Notes: generated by a model not told the origin, from the sequence alone. Numbered from the stretch's first letter, positions 18,703-30,037 are shown. The stretch is 64,000 nt of DNA from Nocardioides cavernae (GCF_016907475.1 NZ_JAFBCA010000001.1:4526001-4590000); one strand, 5' to 3'. Translations and numbers: made by a program.

Positions 18703-20156
18703 TGGCGACCGAGAGCGTGATCGACAACCTGCCCAAGCAGCTCCTCGTCGGAGGGACCTGGGTCGACGCCACCGGAGGCGCGACCTTCCAGGTGTCCAAC
18801 CCGGCGAACGACCAGGTGCTGACCAGCATCGCGGACGCGACGCCGCAGGACGGTGAGCGCGCCCTCGCGGCTGCCGCCGACGCCCAGCGCGAGTGGCGTA
18901 CGACCGAGCCGCGCAAGCGGGGCGAGATCCTGCGGAGCGCCTTCGAGCTGCTCACCGAGAGGGCCGACGACTTCGCCCGGCTGATGACGCTGGAGATGGG
19001 CAAGACGCTGGCGGAGGCGAAGGGCGAGGTGGCCTACGGGGCCGAGTTCTTCCGCTGGTTCTCCGAGGAGGCCGTCCGCATCCACGGCCGCTACTCCACC
19101 GCACCGGCCGGCAACACCCGGCTCATCACCATGAAGGGCCCCGTCGGCCCGACGCTGATGATCACGCCCTGGAACTTCCCGCTCGCGATGGGGACCCGCA
19201 AGATCGGTCCGGCGATCGCCGCCGGCTGCACGATGGTGGTCAAGCCGGCCCACGAGACGCCGCTCACGATGCTCGCCCTGGCCGCCCTGCTCGAGGAGGT
19301 CGGCCTGCCGGCCGGCGTGCTCAACGTCGTCACCACGACCGACTCCGGGGGCGTCTGCGAGCCGATCATCAAGGACCCGCGCCTGCGCAAGCTCACCTTC
19401 ACCGGGTCCACGGTGGTCGGCAAGAAGCTGGTGGCCCAGGCCTCCGACCAGCTGCTCCGGGTGTCGATGGAGCTCGGCGGCAACGCCCCGTTCGTGGTGT
19501 TCGAGGACGCCGACCTCGACGCCGCCGTCGACGGCGCGATGCTGGCCAAGATGCGCAACATCGGCGAGGCGTGCACCTCGGCCAACCGGTTCCTGGTGCA
19601 CGAGTCGGTCGCCGAGGAGTTCTCCCGCCGGTTCGCCGAGCGCATGGGAGCCCTGACGGTCGGGGACGGCACGGAGGACGGGGTGGACGTGGGTCCGCTC
19701 ATCACCGAGAAGGCCCGCGCCGGCGTCCACGAGCTCGTCGAGGACGCCGTCTCCGGCGGTGCGCGGACGCTCGTCGGCGGCGCGGTCCCCTACGGTGCCG
19801 GGCACTTCTACCCGCCCACGGTCCTGGTCGACGTACCCGCCTCGGCACGGGTGTTCCGCGAGGAGATCTTCGGCCCCGTCGCGCCGGTCTCCACCTTCGG
19901 CGACGAGGACGAGGCGGTCCGGCGGGCGAACGACACCGAGTACGGCCTGGTGGCCTACGTCTTCACCCGCGACCACGCCCGTGTGCTCCGCGTCAGCGAG
20001 GCGCTGGACTTCGGCATGGTCGGGATCAACACCGGCATCGTGTCCAACCCCGCCGCCCCCTTCGGTGGCGTGAAGCACTCGGGCTTCGGCCGCGAGGGCG
20101 GTTTCGAGGGCATCGAGGAGTACCTCGAGACCAAGTACGTCGGCAGCGCCCTGTGA
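18702..20156 (+). CDS. gabD: NAD(P)-dependent succinate-semialdehyde dehydrogenase
   Basis: GabD oxidises succinate semialdehyde to succinate, which feeds the TCA cycle. The product has 484 residues. Motifs: LMITPWNFPLAMGTRKIGPA, LTFTGSTVVGKKLVAQASDQ, the catalytic Glu in SMELGGNAPFVVFEDADL, and the catalytic Cys in NIGEACTSANRFLVHESV. The C-terminal GREGGFEGIEEYLETKYV fits the SSADH subgroup. It overlaps gabT by one base (TGATG) and completes the GABA branch. Confidence 0.93.
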   Translation: MATESVIDNLPKQLLVGGTWVDATGGATFQVSNPANDQVLTSIADATPQDGERALAAAADAQREWRTTEPRKRGEILRSAFELLTERADDFARLMTLEMGKTLAEAKGEVAYGAEFFRWFSEEAVRIHGRYSTAPAGNTRLITMKGPVGPTLMITPWNFPLAMGTRKIGPAIAAGCTMVVKPAHETPLTMLALAALLEEVGLPAGVLNVVTTTDSGGVCEPIIKDPRLRKLTFTGSTVVGKKLVAQASDQLLRVSMELGGNAPFVVFEDADLDAAVDGAMLAKMRNIGEACTSANRFLVHESVAEEFSRRFAERMGALTVGDGTEDGVDVGPLITEKARAGVHELVEDAVSGGARTLVGGAVPYGAGHFYPPTVLVDVPASARVFREEIFGPVAPVSTFGDEDEAVRRANDTEYGLVAYVFTRDHARVLRVSEALDFGMVGINTGIVSNPAAPFGGVKHSGFGREGGFEGIEEYLETKYVGSAL

Positions 20157-20163
20157 GGTGTCC

Positions 20164-21525
20164 GTGACGACGGTCGACCGGTCCCGGCTGGCCGCCCTGC
20201 ACGCGGAGGAGGAGCAGCGCTTCGTCGACCTGCACCCCACCTCGGCGCGGCTGGCGCAGGAGGCGGGCGAGCACCTCCTGGCGGGCGTACCGATGCCGTG
20301 GATGACCCGCTGGCCGGGCTCCTTCCCGCTGTTCGTCGAGTCGGCGGCGGGAGGCCGCTTCACCGACGTCGACGGCATCGACCACGTCGACCTGTGCCTC
20401 GGCGACACCGGCTCGATGACGGGCCACTGCCTGCCGGCGGTGGCCGAGGCGGTGCGTGAACGCACCGAGCGCGGCATCACCACGATGCTGCCCTCCACGG
20501 ACGCCGCATGGGTCGCCGGCGAGCTCAGCCGCCGCTTCGGACTGCCCCGGTGGCAGATGGCGATGACGGCCACCGACGCCAACCGCTTCGTGCTCCGCTT
20601 CGCGCGCCACCTCACCGGCCGCCCGCGGATCGCGGTGATGGACTGGTGCTACCACGGCACGGTCGACGAGACGCTCGGCGTCCTCGAGCACGGCCGTGCG
20701 GGCGACCGGGTCGTCGCGCGGCCCGGCGCGCTCGGACCGCAGGTCGACGTCGCCACCACCACCGCGGTCGTGCCGTTCAACTACCTCGACGCCCTCGACG
20801 CGCGGCTCGCGGAGGGCGACGTCGCGTGCCTGCTGATGGAGCCGGCGCTCACCAACATCGGCATCGTGCTGCCCGACGAGGGCTACCTCGCCGGCGTCCG
20901 GGAGGTGACCCGGCGCCACGGCGTGCTGCTCGTCAACGACGAGACGCACACGATCTGCGCCGGACCGGGCGGCGCGACGGCGGCCTGGGACCTCGACCCC
21001 GACCTCGTGGTCATCGGCAAGCCCATCGGAGGTGGCATCCCGGTCGCGGCCTACGGCATGACCGAGGAGGTCGCCTCGCGGCTCGAGGGTCCGATGCTCG
21101 GGCACGACATCGACGTCGCCGGCGTCGGCGGCACCCTGTCGGGGTCGGCGCTCGCCATGGCCGCCGTGCGGGCCACCCTCTCCACCGCCCTCCGGCAGGA
21201 GGACTTCGACGTCTCGATCCCGCTGGCCGAGCAGTTCACCGACGGCATCCGGGACGTCATCGCCCAGCACGACCTGCCGTGGCACGTCCAACGGCTCGGT
21301 TGCCGGGCCGAGTACTGGTTCTGCCCGCCGCCGCGCACCGGCGCGGAGGCCGCGGCCGCCGTCGACGAGGAGCTCGACGCGTTCTTCCACCTCTGGACCG
21401 TCAACCGCGGCGTGCTGCTGGCGCCGTTCCACAACATGTCGCTCTTCTCGCCGTTCCACGACAGGTCGGACGTCGATGCGCACACGTCGGCGTTCCGCGG
21501 CGCCGTGGAGGCGCTGCTCGGATGA
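20164..21525 (+). CDS. class III aminotransferase, glutamate-1-semialdehyde-aminomutase-like
   Basis: The 453-residue PLP enzyme resembles glutamate-1-semialdehyde aminomutases and beta-transaminases. Motifs: FVDVDGxD-like FTDVDGIDHVDLCLGDTGSM, MDWCYHGTVDET, LLMEPALTNIGIVLPDEGYL, GVLLVNDETHTICAGPGG and the PLP lysine in LVVIGKPIGGGIPVAAYG. It is not the haem-pathway enzyme, given its amine-catabolic setting. GTG at 20164 is preferred over GTG at 20158 because GAGG lies five bases before it. Its substrate is unknown. Confidence 0.82.
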   Translation: MTTVDRSRLAALHAEEEQRFVDLHPTSARLAQEAGEHLLAGVPMPWMTRWPGSFPLFVESAAGGRFTDVDGIDHVDLCLGDTGSMTGHCLPAVAEAVRERTERGITTMLPSTDAAWVAGELSRRFGLPRWQMAMTATDANRFVLRFARHLTGRPRIAVMDWCYHGTVDETLGVLEHGRAGDRVVARPGALGPQVDVATTTAVVPFNYLDALDARLAEGDVACLLMEPALTNIGIVLPDEGYLAGVREVTRRHGVLLVNDETHTICAGPGGATAAWDLDPDLVVIGKPIGGGIPVAAYGMTEEVASRLEGPMLGHDIDVAGVGGTLSGSALAMAAVRATLSTALRQEDFDVSIPLAEQFTDGIRDVIAQHDLPWHVQRLGCRAEYWFCPPPRTGAEAAAAVDEELDAFFHLWTVNRGVLLAPFHNMSLFSPFHDRSDVDAHTSAFRGAVEALLG

Positions 21526-21998
21526 CCGGGCGCACGACCGGGCCGCGACGTGTCCCCGGCGACGTGCTGGTGCACCTGCGCCGCACGCGCGACCACCTCG
21601 ATCGGCACTTCGCCGAGCCGTTCGACCTCGACCACCTCGCGCAGCTCGCCGGGATGAGCCGCTACCACTTCATCCGGTCCTTCGCGATGACCTACGGCCG
21701 GACGCCGGCGGCGTACCTCGCCGAGCGCCGCGTCGAACGGGCCCAGGACCTGCTGCGTGCGGCCAACCTGACCGTGACCGAGGTGTGCCACGCCGTCGGT
21801 TACAGCAGCCTCGGCTCGTTCAGCTCCCGCTTCCGCGAGATCGTCGGTGAGAGCCCCAGCGACTTCCAGCGGCGCTACGCCGCGGCCGGGAACCCGCGCA
21901 TCCCCGGGTGCTACGTCTTCATGGCCGGGCTCGTCGAGAGGCGCGGTGCGGACACGACCGCAACGCAGGAGAAGCAGGACGGCGCCGGTCCTTCCTAG
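21522..21998 (+). CDS. AraC-family transcriptional regulator
   Basis: The 158-residue product is almost only the DNA-binding domain. It has two helix-turn-helix units (LDHLAQLAGMSRYHFIRSF and VTEVCHAVGYSSLGSFSSRF) and the signature end VGESPSDFQRRYAA. No sugar- or ligand-binding N-terminus is present. Its ATG overlaps the stop of the aminotransferase. A VOC gene follows after nine bases; AraC/VOC pairs of this compact type are common in actinomycetes. Confidence 0.9.
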   Translation: MTGRTTGPRRVPGDVLVHLRRTRDHLDRHFAEPFDLDHLAQLAGMSRYHFIRSFAMTYGRTPAAYLAERRVERAQDLLRAANLTVTEVCHAVGYSSLGSFSSRFREIVGESPSDFQRRYAAAGNPRIPGCYVFMAGLVERRGADTTATQEKQDGAGPS

Positions 21999-22001
21999 GC
22001 T
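21996..22001 (+). promoter_or_regulatory. -10 hexamer TAGGCT, leaderless start
   Basis: TAGGCT overlaps the stop codon of the AraC gene and ends six bases before the VOC ATG. It predicts a leaderless transcript separate from the upstream operon. Confidence 0.5.
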
Positions 22002-22007
22002 CGTCGC

Positions 22008-22451
22008 ATGATCACCAACATCTCCCTCCTGTCCGTCTGGGTGAAGGACATCGACGAGTCCCTCGCCTTCTACACCGACGTCCTCGGCTTCGAGGTCGGC
22101 GACGACCTGCAGCTCGGACCCGACTTCCGCTGGTGCACCGTCTTCCACTCGAAGCAGCCCGAGGTCCACCTCCACCTGACCACTCCCAGCGGCCCCCTCC
22201 CCGACTACCTCATCGAGGCGATGAAGCGCGCTCAGGACGAGGGCGGCCTGCCCGGCATCGGGATGAACGTCGACGACTGCCACGCGACCTACCGGGACCT
22301 CAAGGCCAAGGGCGTGGAGTTCCTGCAGGAGCCGGAGGATCGGCCCTACGGCGTCGAGGCCCTGATGCGCGACAACTCCGGCAACTGGATGGTGCTGGTC
22401 GAGAAGCGGGACTACGTCCCCGAGGACTTCGACGGGGTCGACATGGGCTGA
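22008..22451 (+). CDS. VOC-family (glyoxalase/bleomycin-resistance-type) protein
   Basis: The 147-residue product has the two-module beta-alpha-beta-beta-beta fold. Module one is SVWVKDIDESLAFYTDVLGF; module two has GIGMNVDDCHATYRDLKAKG and ends in RDNSGNWMVLVEKRDY. Metal-ligand positions near HLHL and the glutamate of EALMRDNSG are plausible. Family members act as dioxygenases, isomerases or binding proteins. No substrate can be assigned. The AraC gene upstream is its likely regulator. Confidence 0.85.
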   Translation: MITNISLLSVWVKDIDESLAFYTDVLGFEVGDDLQLGPDFRWCTVFHSKQPEVHLHLTTPSGPLPDYLIEAMKRAQDEGGLPGIGMNVDDCHATYRDLKAKGVEFLQEPEDRPYGVEALMRDNSGNWMVLVEKRDYVPEDFDGVDMG

Positions 22452-22471
22452 CGCCCGGAGCGCGCCCGGCG

Positions 22472-22477
22472 TACCGT
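22472..22477 (+). promoter_or_regulatory. -10 hexamer TACCGT, leaderless start
   Basis: TACCGT ends six bases before the ATG at 22484. The hexamer and spacing are the same as at the paralogous gene at 6995. Confidence 0.55.
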
Positions 22478-22483
22478 GGACGG

Positions 22484-22903
22484 ATGAGGAGCTGGCTCAT
22501 CACCGTCGGCGCGCTGCTGCTGGCCCTGGTGCTGCTCCGACTGGCCTGCGCCGCCCTCCGGGGCGACCTCGCCGAGTGGCGCAGCGCCCGAGCCGCTGCA
22601 CGGCGCGCGCGGCGCGCGCGGCGGCACGGGGCCGACGTGGTCCCGCTCCACCGACCGGTCGAGCGGGTGGGCGCAGACCTGCGCCGGCTCCACTCGACCT
22701 TCCACCGCGGCGGGATGCGCTTCGCGAAGTACGAGGGCTGCCGGCTGGCCTACGACCGGGTCCTCGGCGAGGCCGCCGACATGACGAGGTGCCCTCACCT
22801 GCTGGCGGTCCTCCCGCCCGGCGAGGAGCTCGACCACGAGCGCGAGCGGGTCGAGTGGCTGCTCGTCCAGCACGGCCTGCTCCCGCCGCCGTACGCCGCC
22901 TGA
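22484..22903 (+). CDS. small membrane-anchored protein of unknown function, paralogue of 6995-7399
   Basis: The function is not recognised. The 139-residue product has an N-terminal membrane segment (about 3-24, WLITVGALLLALVLLRLACA) and then an Arg/Ala-rich helix. A cytoplasmic domain follows with VERVGADLRRLHSTFHRGG, YEGCRLAYDRVLGEAADM and ERERVEWLLVQHGLLPPPY. The same architecture and matching C-terminal pattern occur in the protein at 6995. It ends 28 bases before the convergent mug gene. Confidence 0.72.
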   Translation: MRSWLITVGALLLALVLLRLACAALRGDLAEWRSARAAARRARRARRHGADVVPLHRPVERVGADLRRLHSTFHRGGMRFAKYEGCRLAYDRVLGEAADMTRCPHLLAVLPPGEELDHERERVEWLLVQHGLLPPPYAA

Positions 22904-22931
22904 CGGGCGCTCCCGGCACCGCGGGGTCGGG

Positions 22932-23522
22932 TCACGGCTCCGGCGTGCTCCCGAGCACCCCGGCTGCCCGCGCCGCCTCGGCGTAGGCCCGGGCCAGCGT
23001 GGCGATGGTCTCGTGGGCGTTGAGCCCCGACGGGTTGGGCACCACGAACACGCGCGAGGCGCCCCAGCGTCCGGGCTGCTCGCCGACCGTGGCCCGGGGC
23101 TCGCCGAACGCCGTGCGGTAGGCGGTGACGCCGGCAACCGCCACGACGCCCGGGCGGCGATCGGCCACGAGTGCGCGGAGCCGCTCCCCGCCCTCCCGCA
23201 GCTCGGTTGCCGTGAGCTCGTCGGCCCGTGCCGTCGCGCGCGCCACCACGTTGGTGATGCCGATCCCCTGCCGCCGGAGCACGTCGCGGTCCTCGTCGCT
23301 CATGCCCGCTGCCGGGTCGATCGCGGACGTGAGGATCCCGGCGCGCAACAACGCGGGGTAGAACCGGTTGCCGGGGCGGGCGAAGTGGGACTGCGTGGCG
23401 GCGGTCCACAGGCCCGGGTTGATGCCGACGAAGAGCAGCCGCAACGGCTGGCCGGCGGCCGGGAGGAGGTCGGGGACCTCCACGTCCCGGAAGGACTCGA
23501 GCTCGGCCCTGGTGAACCCCAT
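22932..23522 (-). CDS. mug: G/U mismatch-specific DNA glycosylase
   Basis: Mug/TDG enzymes excise uracil or thymine from G mismatches during base-excision repair. The 196-residue product has motif 1 LLFVGINPGLWTAATQSHFA, including the catalytic-site Asn of GINPG, and motif 2 VVPNPSGLNAHETIATLARA. ATG at 23522 was chosen because CAGGAT ends seven bases upstream; another ATG lies at 23531 inside that hexamer. Confidence 0.9.
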   Translation of the reverse strand: MGFTRAELESFRDVEVPDLLPAAGQPLRLLFVGINPGLWTAATQSHFARPGNRFYPALLRAGILTSAIDPAAGMSDEDRDVLRRQGIGITNVVARATARADELTATELREGGERLRALVADRRPGVVAVAGVTAYRTAFGEPRATVGEQPGRWGASRVFVVPNPSGLNAHETIATLARAYAEAARAAGVLGSTPEP

Positions 23523-23529
23523 GGCTCCC

Positions 23530-23535
23530 ATCCTG
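23530..23535 (-). promoter_or_regulatory. mug: -10-like hexamer CAGGAT, leaderless start
   Basis: CAGGAT on the minus strand ends seven bases before the mug ATG at 23522. The same hexamer and spacing precede the PucR-type gene at 41904. Confidence 0.35.
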
Positions 23536-23559
23536 CCGGGCAGGTCCGACCCCGACGCA

Positions 23560-23595
23560 CGAGACCCCGCCTCCCTTGCGGGAGACGGGGTCTCG
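23560..23595 (-). terminator. transcription terminator of the str operon
   Basis: A strong inverted repeat (CGAGACCCCG paired with CGGGGTCTCG, plus an inner CTCCC/GGGAG) lies 34-69 bases downstream of the tuf stop. No U-run follows on the minus strand, which is normal in high-GC actinomycetes. It lies in the region upstream of mug. Confidence 0.75.
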
Positions 23596-23606
23596 GATGT
23601 TGCGGT

Positions 23607-23623
23607 GCCGGTCAGTGACCGGC
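23607..23623 (-). terminator. second short palindrome after tuf
   Basis: A perfect 17-base palindrome, GCCGGTCA-G-TGACCGGC, lies 6 bases after the tuf stop and upstream of the main terminator hairpin. It may protect the mRNA 3' end or help termination. Confidence 0.4.
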
Positions 23624-23628
23624 GGCGA

Positions 23629-24822
<1,194 letters not shown>

Positions 24823-24895
24823 TGGGGCTCCTCCTGATTGTTGTTACTTGACTCGTGGGTGTGGGGTGGTGCTGGTGCCGAGGATCCGGGCGAGA

Positions 24896-27013
<2,118 letters not shown>

Positions 27014-27057
27014 TGTTGTGTCTCAGTCCCTCGGAAGTTGGTGGGAGCTCGTGGGGT

Positions 27058-27098
27058 GAGGGGCCGTACGACGCGCGGTGCGGGTCGTACGGCCCCTC
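27058..27098 (-). terminator. strong hairpin between rpsG and fusA
   Basis: Perfect 15-bp arms (27058-27072 and 27084-27098, GAGGGGCCGTACGAC) flank an 11-base loop. The hairpin starts four bases after the rpsG stop. It would partly terminate transcription or define an RNA processing end, so that S12/S7 and EF-G/EF-Tu output can differ. Confidence 0.65.
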
Positions 27099-27102
27099 GC
27101 CG

Positions 27103-27573
27103 TCACCAGCGGTAGTGAGCGAAGGCCTTGTTGGACTCGGCCATCTTGTGGGTGTCCTCGCGCTTCTTCACAGCGGCACCGAGGCCGTTGCTCGCGTCGA
27201 GGATCTCGTTCATCAGGCGCTCGGACATGGTCTTCTCGCGGCGGTCGGCGGCGTAGCCCACGAGCCAGCGCAGGGCCAGCGTCGTGGAGCGGTTGGCCTT
27301 GACCTCGATCGGGACCTGGTAGGTCGCGCCGCCGACGCGGCGGGACTTGACCTCGATGGCCGGCTTGACGTTGTCCATCGCGCGCTTGAGCGTGACGACG
27401 GGGTCGGTGCCGGTCTTCTCGCGGCAGCCCTCGAGAGCGGTGTAGACGATGCGCTGCGCCACAGCCTTCTTGCCGTCCTGCAGGACCTTGCTCACGAGCT
27501 GGGTGACCAGCTGGGAGCCGTAGACCGGGTCGACGACGAGGGGGCGCTTGGGAGCGGGACCCTTGCGAGGCAT
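27103..27573 (-). CDS. rpsG: 30S ribosomal protein S7
   Basis: S7 nucleates assembly of the 30S head. The product has 156 residues, starting [20 protein letters not shown], with [20 protein letters not shown] and the ending [14 protein letters not shown]. Its ATG shares a base with the rpsL stop (TAATG). An upstream open frame inside rpsL is not used. Confidence 0.98.
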   Translation of the reverse strand: MPRKGPAPKRPLVVDPVYGSQLVTQLVSKVLQDGKKAVAQRIVYTALEGCREKTGTDPVVTLKRAMDNVKPAIEVKSRRVGGATYQVPIEVKANRSTTLALRWLVGYAADRREKTMSERLMNEILDASNGLGAAVKKREDTHKMAESNKAFAHYRW

Positions 27574-27944
27574 TACTTCTCCTTCTTCGCGCCGTAGCGG
27601 CTGCGGGCCTGCTTGCGGTTCTTGACACCCTGGGTGTCGAGCGAGCCGCGGATGATCTTGTAGCGGACACCGGGAAGGTCCTTCACACGGCCGCCGCGCA
27701 CGAGCACGATCGAGTGCTCCTGCAGGTTGTGACCGACACCCGGGATGTAGGCGGTGACCTCGACGCCACTGCTCAGGCGCACGCGGGCGACCTTGCGGAG
27801 GGCGGAGTTCGGCTTCTTCGGGGTGGTCGTGTAGACGCGGGTGCAGACGCCTCGGCGCTGCGGGGATCCCTTCAGGGCAGGCGTCTTGTTCTTCGACACC
27901 TTGTCCTGGCGGCCCTTGCGGACCAGCTGGTTGATGGTGGGCAC
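27573..27944 (-). CDS. rpsL: 30S ribosomal protein S12
   Basis: S12 controls decoding accuracy at the A site. The product has 123 residues, starting at GTG ([20 protein letters not shown]). The two lysines associated with streptomycin response are wild type: [13 protein letters not shown] and [14 protein letters not shown]. It is the first gene of the str operon. Confidence 0.98.
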   Translation of the reverse strand: MPTINQLVRKGRQDKVSKNKTPALKGSPQRRGVCTRVYTTTPKKPNSALRKVARVRLSSGVEVTAYIPGVGHNLQEHSIVLVRGGRVKDLPGVRYKIIRGSLDTQGVKNRKQARSRYGAKKEK

Positions 27945-27976
27945 CTGGTGGTTCCCTCTCTCTGTCTGCTGTCACG

Positions 27977-27995
27977 GCCCGGCGAGGTGCCGGGC
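27977..27995 (-). promoter_or_regulatory. leader hairpin of the str operon
   Basis: A perfect 7-bp stem (GCCCGGC/GCCGGGC, 5-base loop) sits about 30 bases before the rpsL start in the ~170-base leader. It may act in feedback control; no known leader motif is recognised. Confidence 0.4.
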
Positions 27996-28119
27996 TCGGG
28001 TGTCATGCGTTGTTGCGCGTGCCTGTTGCGAATTCCGTGGCCAGCCGGGGCGCGCGGCATGAGAGGCCGCGGATTCCGGAGCATGGGCATGGGTCTGGAC
28101 GTGCCAGACACGAGGATTG

Positions 28120-28148
28120 AGGCTACTCGTGCGCCACGGCAGAATCAA
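28120..28148 (-). promoter_or_regulatory. rpsL: promoter of the str operon
   Basis: On the minus strand TTGATT (28143-28148) and TAGCCT (28120-28125) are separated by exactly 17 bases, a good match to housekeeping actinobacterial promoters. The -35 overlaps the stop codon of the MFS gene upstream. Transcription would begin near 28113. Confidence 0.65.
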
Positions 28149-29362
28149 AATGCCGCTGTCGCCGCCTGGACGGCCGTTTCGGGCACGCGGCGGTCGCGCT
28201 CGCGCCGTGCCCGGTCGGCCCTGAGGTAGAGGCCCGCGGAGAGGGCCACACCGGCGATCGTGAGCAGCCCGCCGCCCAGCAGCGTCCAGCGTGCGCCGTA
28301 CTCCTCGCCGATCCAACCGATGATGGGCGCGCCGACCGGCGTGCCGCCCATGAAGATCATCAGGTAGAGGGCCATCACCCGGCCGCGGACCCCGGCGTCG
28401 GTGTGCAGCTGCATGTAGGTGTTGGCGCTGGTGATGAAGGTCAGCGCGGTGAGGCCGGTGACCGGCGCGAGCAGCGCGAACGTGAGGTAGGAGGGCATCA
28501 GCCCGGCGAGCATCACCGACAGGCCGAACGCCAGTGCGGCGCCCACGACGAGGCGGTGGCGGACCTGGGTGCGCCGCGCGGCGAGCAGGGCACCGGTCAG
28601 CGAGCCGACAGCCAGGAAGGTGCCGAGGAGGCCGAACTCCTCGGGCCCCTTGCCGAACACCTCGGTGGCCATCAGCGCGGACGTGATCTGGAAGTTGAGG
28701 CCGAAGGTGCCGGCGAAGAACACCAGTCCCAGCACGAGCAGCAGGTCCGGGCGCGCCCGGACGTAGGCCACGCCCTCGCGGATCGCGCCTGGCCCGCGGT
28801 CGGCGGGCGCCGCGGCGTCGATCCGGCTGGCGTCGAGGTGGCGCAGCGACCAGATCGGGGCGGCGTACGACACCGCGTTGAGCAGGATGACCCAGCCGGT
28901 CGCGACCGATCCCCCGCCGAAGGCGGCGATGAGCAGGCCGGCGAGGCCGGGGCCGACGAGCCGGGCGGCGTTGAAGCTGGCGGAGTTGAGGCCGACGGCG
29001 TTGGTCAGGTCGCCCGGCTCGACGAGCTCGGAGACGAACGACTGCCGCGCCGGCGCGTCGAACGCCGACGCCGAGCCGAGCAGGAAGGCGAGGACGTAGA
29101 CGTGCCAGACCTCGGCGACGCCGGTGACCGCGAGGATGCCGAGGACGGCGGCGGGGAGCGCCATGCCGAGGTTGGTGAGCTGCAGCAGTCGCTGCTTGGG
29201 CATCCGGTCGGCGACGAGGCCGGCGAACGGCGTCAGCAGCAGGAACGGCAGGAACTGGAGCCCGGTCGTGATGCCCAGCGCGGTGGCGCCGGACCCGACG
29301 GCGAGCTCGAGCACCAGCCAGTCCTGGGCGACGCGCTGCATCCAGGTGCCGGTGTTGGACAC
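28145..29362 (-). CDS. MFS transporter, drug-efflux type, start uncertain
   Basis: The ~405-residue transporter has 12 predicted membrane segments and the MFS loop ...FAGLVADRMPKQRLLQ. It resembles enterobactin/macrolide exporter-type MFS proteins. Coordinates use the GTG at 29362, but homologous protein sequence clearly continues upstream (FRSLSNANYRLYAAGGVVSN) to a stop at 29435-29437. No ATG, GTG or TTG lies in that stretch. An ACG at 29425 sits five bases after GGAG and may be the true start. It follows a MarR regulator that probably controls it. Confidence 0.85.
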   Translation of the reverse strand: MSNTGTWMQRVAQDWLVLELAVGSGATALGITTGLQFLPFLLLTPFAGLVADRMPKQRLLQLTNLGMALPAAVLGILAVTGVAEVWHVYVLAFLLGSASAFDAPARQSFVSELVEPGDLTNAVGLNSASFNAARLVGPGLAGLLIAAFGGGSVATGWVILLNAVSYAAPIWSLRHLDASRIDAAAPADRGPGAIREGVAYVRARPDLLLVLGLVFFAGTFGLNFQITSALMATEVFGKGPEEFGLLGTFLAVGSLTGALLAARRTQVRHRLVVGAALAFGLSVMLAGLMPSYLTFALLAPVTGLTALTFITSANTYMQLHTDAGVRGRVMALYLMIFMGGTPVGAPIIGWIGEEYGARWTLLGGGLLTIAGVALSAGLYLRADRARRERDRRVPETAVQAATAAF

Positions 29363-29458
29363 GACACCGCCGGCGGCGTACAGGCGGTAGTTCGCGTTGG
29401 AGAGGGAGCGGAACGTGGGACTCGTGGTGACTCCTCAGTCGGTCATTCGGTCAGGTGG

Positions 29459-29902
29459 TCAGTCGGCGACGGCGAGCCGGGCCAGGATCGGCGCCGCGTC
29501 GCGGAGGGTGGCGCGCTCGGCCGACGTGAGTCCGGCGAGGCGCTGGGACAGCCAGGCGTCGCGGCGCTGGCGGTCGGCCAGCACGGCGGCACGACCGGCG
29601 TCGGTGATGGAGACGACGACCTGGCGTCCGTCGGTCTCGTGGGGACGGCGCTCGACGTAGCCGTCGCTCTCCAGGCAGTTGACCGTGCGGGTCATCGACG
29701 GCGGCTGGACGCGCTCGGCGCGGGCCAGCTCTCCGACGGTCTGCTCGCCGATCCGCACGAGGAGTCCGAGCACGACCATCTGCGGGATGCTCAGGTCGTT
29801 GTCGGGGTGGCGCTCGTTGACGAGTCGGCGGCGCAGGCGCATGACACCGGCCCGGAGCTCTGAGGCGAGCCCGGCATCGGTGCGGAGGTCAGCGGTCGGC
29901 AT
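29459..29902 (-). CDS. MarR-family transcriptional regulator
   Basis: The 147-residue winged-helix regulator has the MarR core IGEQTVGELARAERVQPPSM, TRTVNCLESDGYVERRPHET and GRQVVVSITDAGRAAV. It is encoded directly upstream of the MFS efflux gene in the same direction, a usual repressor/exporter pair responding to toxic small molecules. ATG at 29902 was chosen over 29920 because TATGCT ends six bases before it and lies within a palindrome. Confidence 0.92.
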   Translation of the reverse strand: MPTADLRTDAGLASELRAGVMRLRRRLVNERHPDNDLSIPQMVVLGLLVRIGEQTVGELARAERVQPPSMTRTVNCLESDGYVERRPHETDGRQVVVSITDAGRAAVLADRQRRDAWLSQRLAGLTSAERATLRDAAPILARLAVAD

Positions 29903-29905
29903 ATC

Positions 29906-29933
29906 GTTAGCATAACTCATTACTTGTGCTAAC
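29906..29933 (-). promoter_or_regulatory. MarR operator overlapping a leaderless -10
   Basis: The inverted repeat GTTAGCA ... TGCTAAC spans 28 bases with 14 bases between its arms. The -10 hexamer TATGCT (29909-29914, minus) lies within one arm and ends six bases before the MarR start codon. Binding here would block its own promoter, so autorepression is likely. Confidence 0.6.
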
Positions 29934-30037
29934 TATTCCGCTGCGGACGACGTGGTCCACGTGGGCGGCCGGGCCGTCGAGCTCCCGGGCTTGGTGGGGA
30001 AGTCCGTCACGTGGAGGGGGTTGCAACCGCCTACATG

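Noticed and set aside
20164..21525. Haem-pathway glutamate-1-semialdehyde aminomutase (hemL)
   Set aside because: The gene is inside a polyamine/GABA operon with an AraC regulator and lacks haem-gene neighbours; only superfamily likeness is supported.
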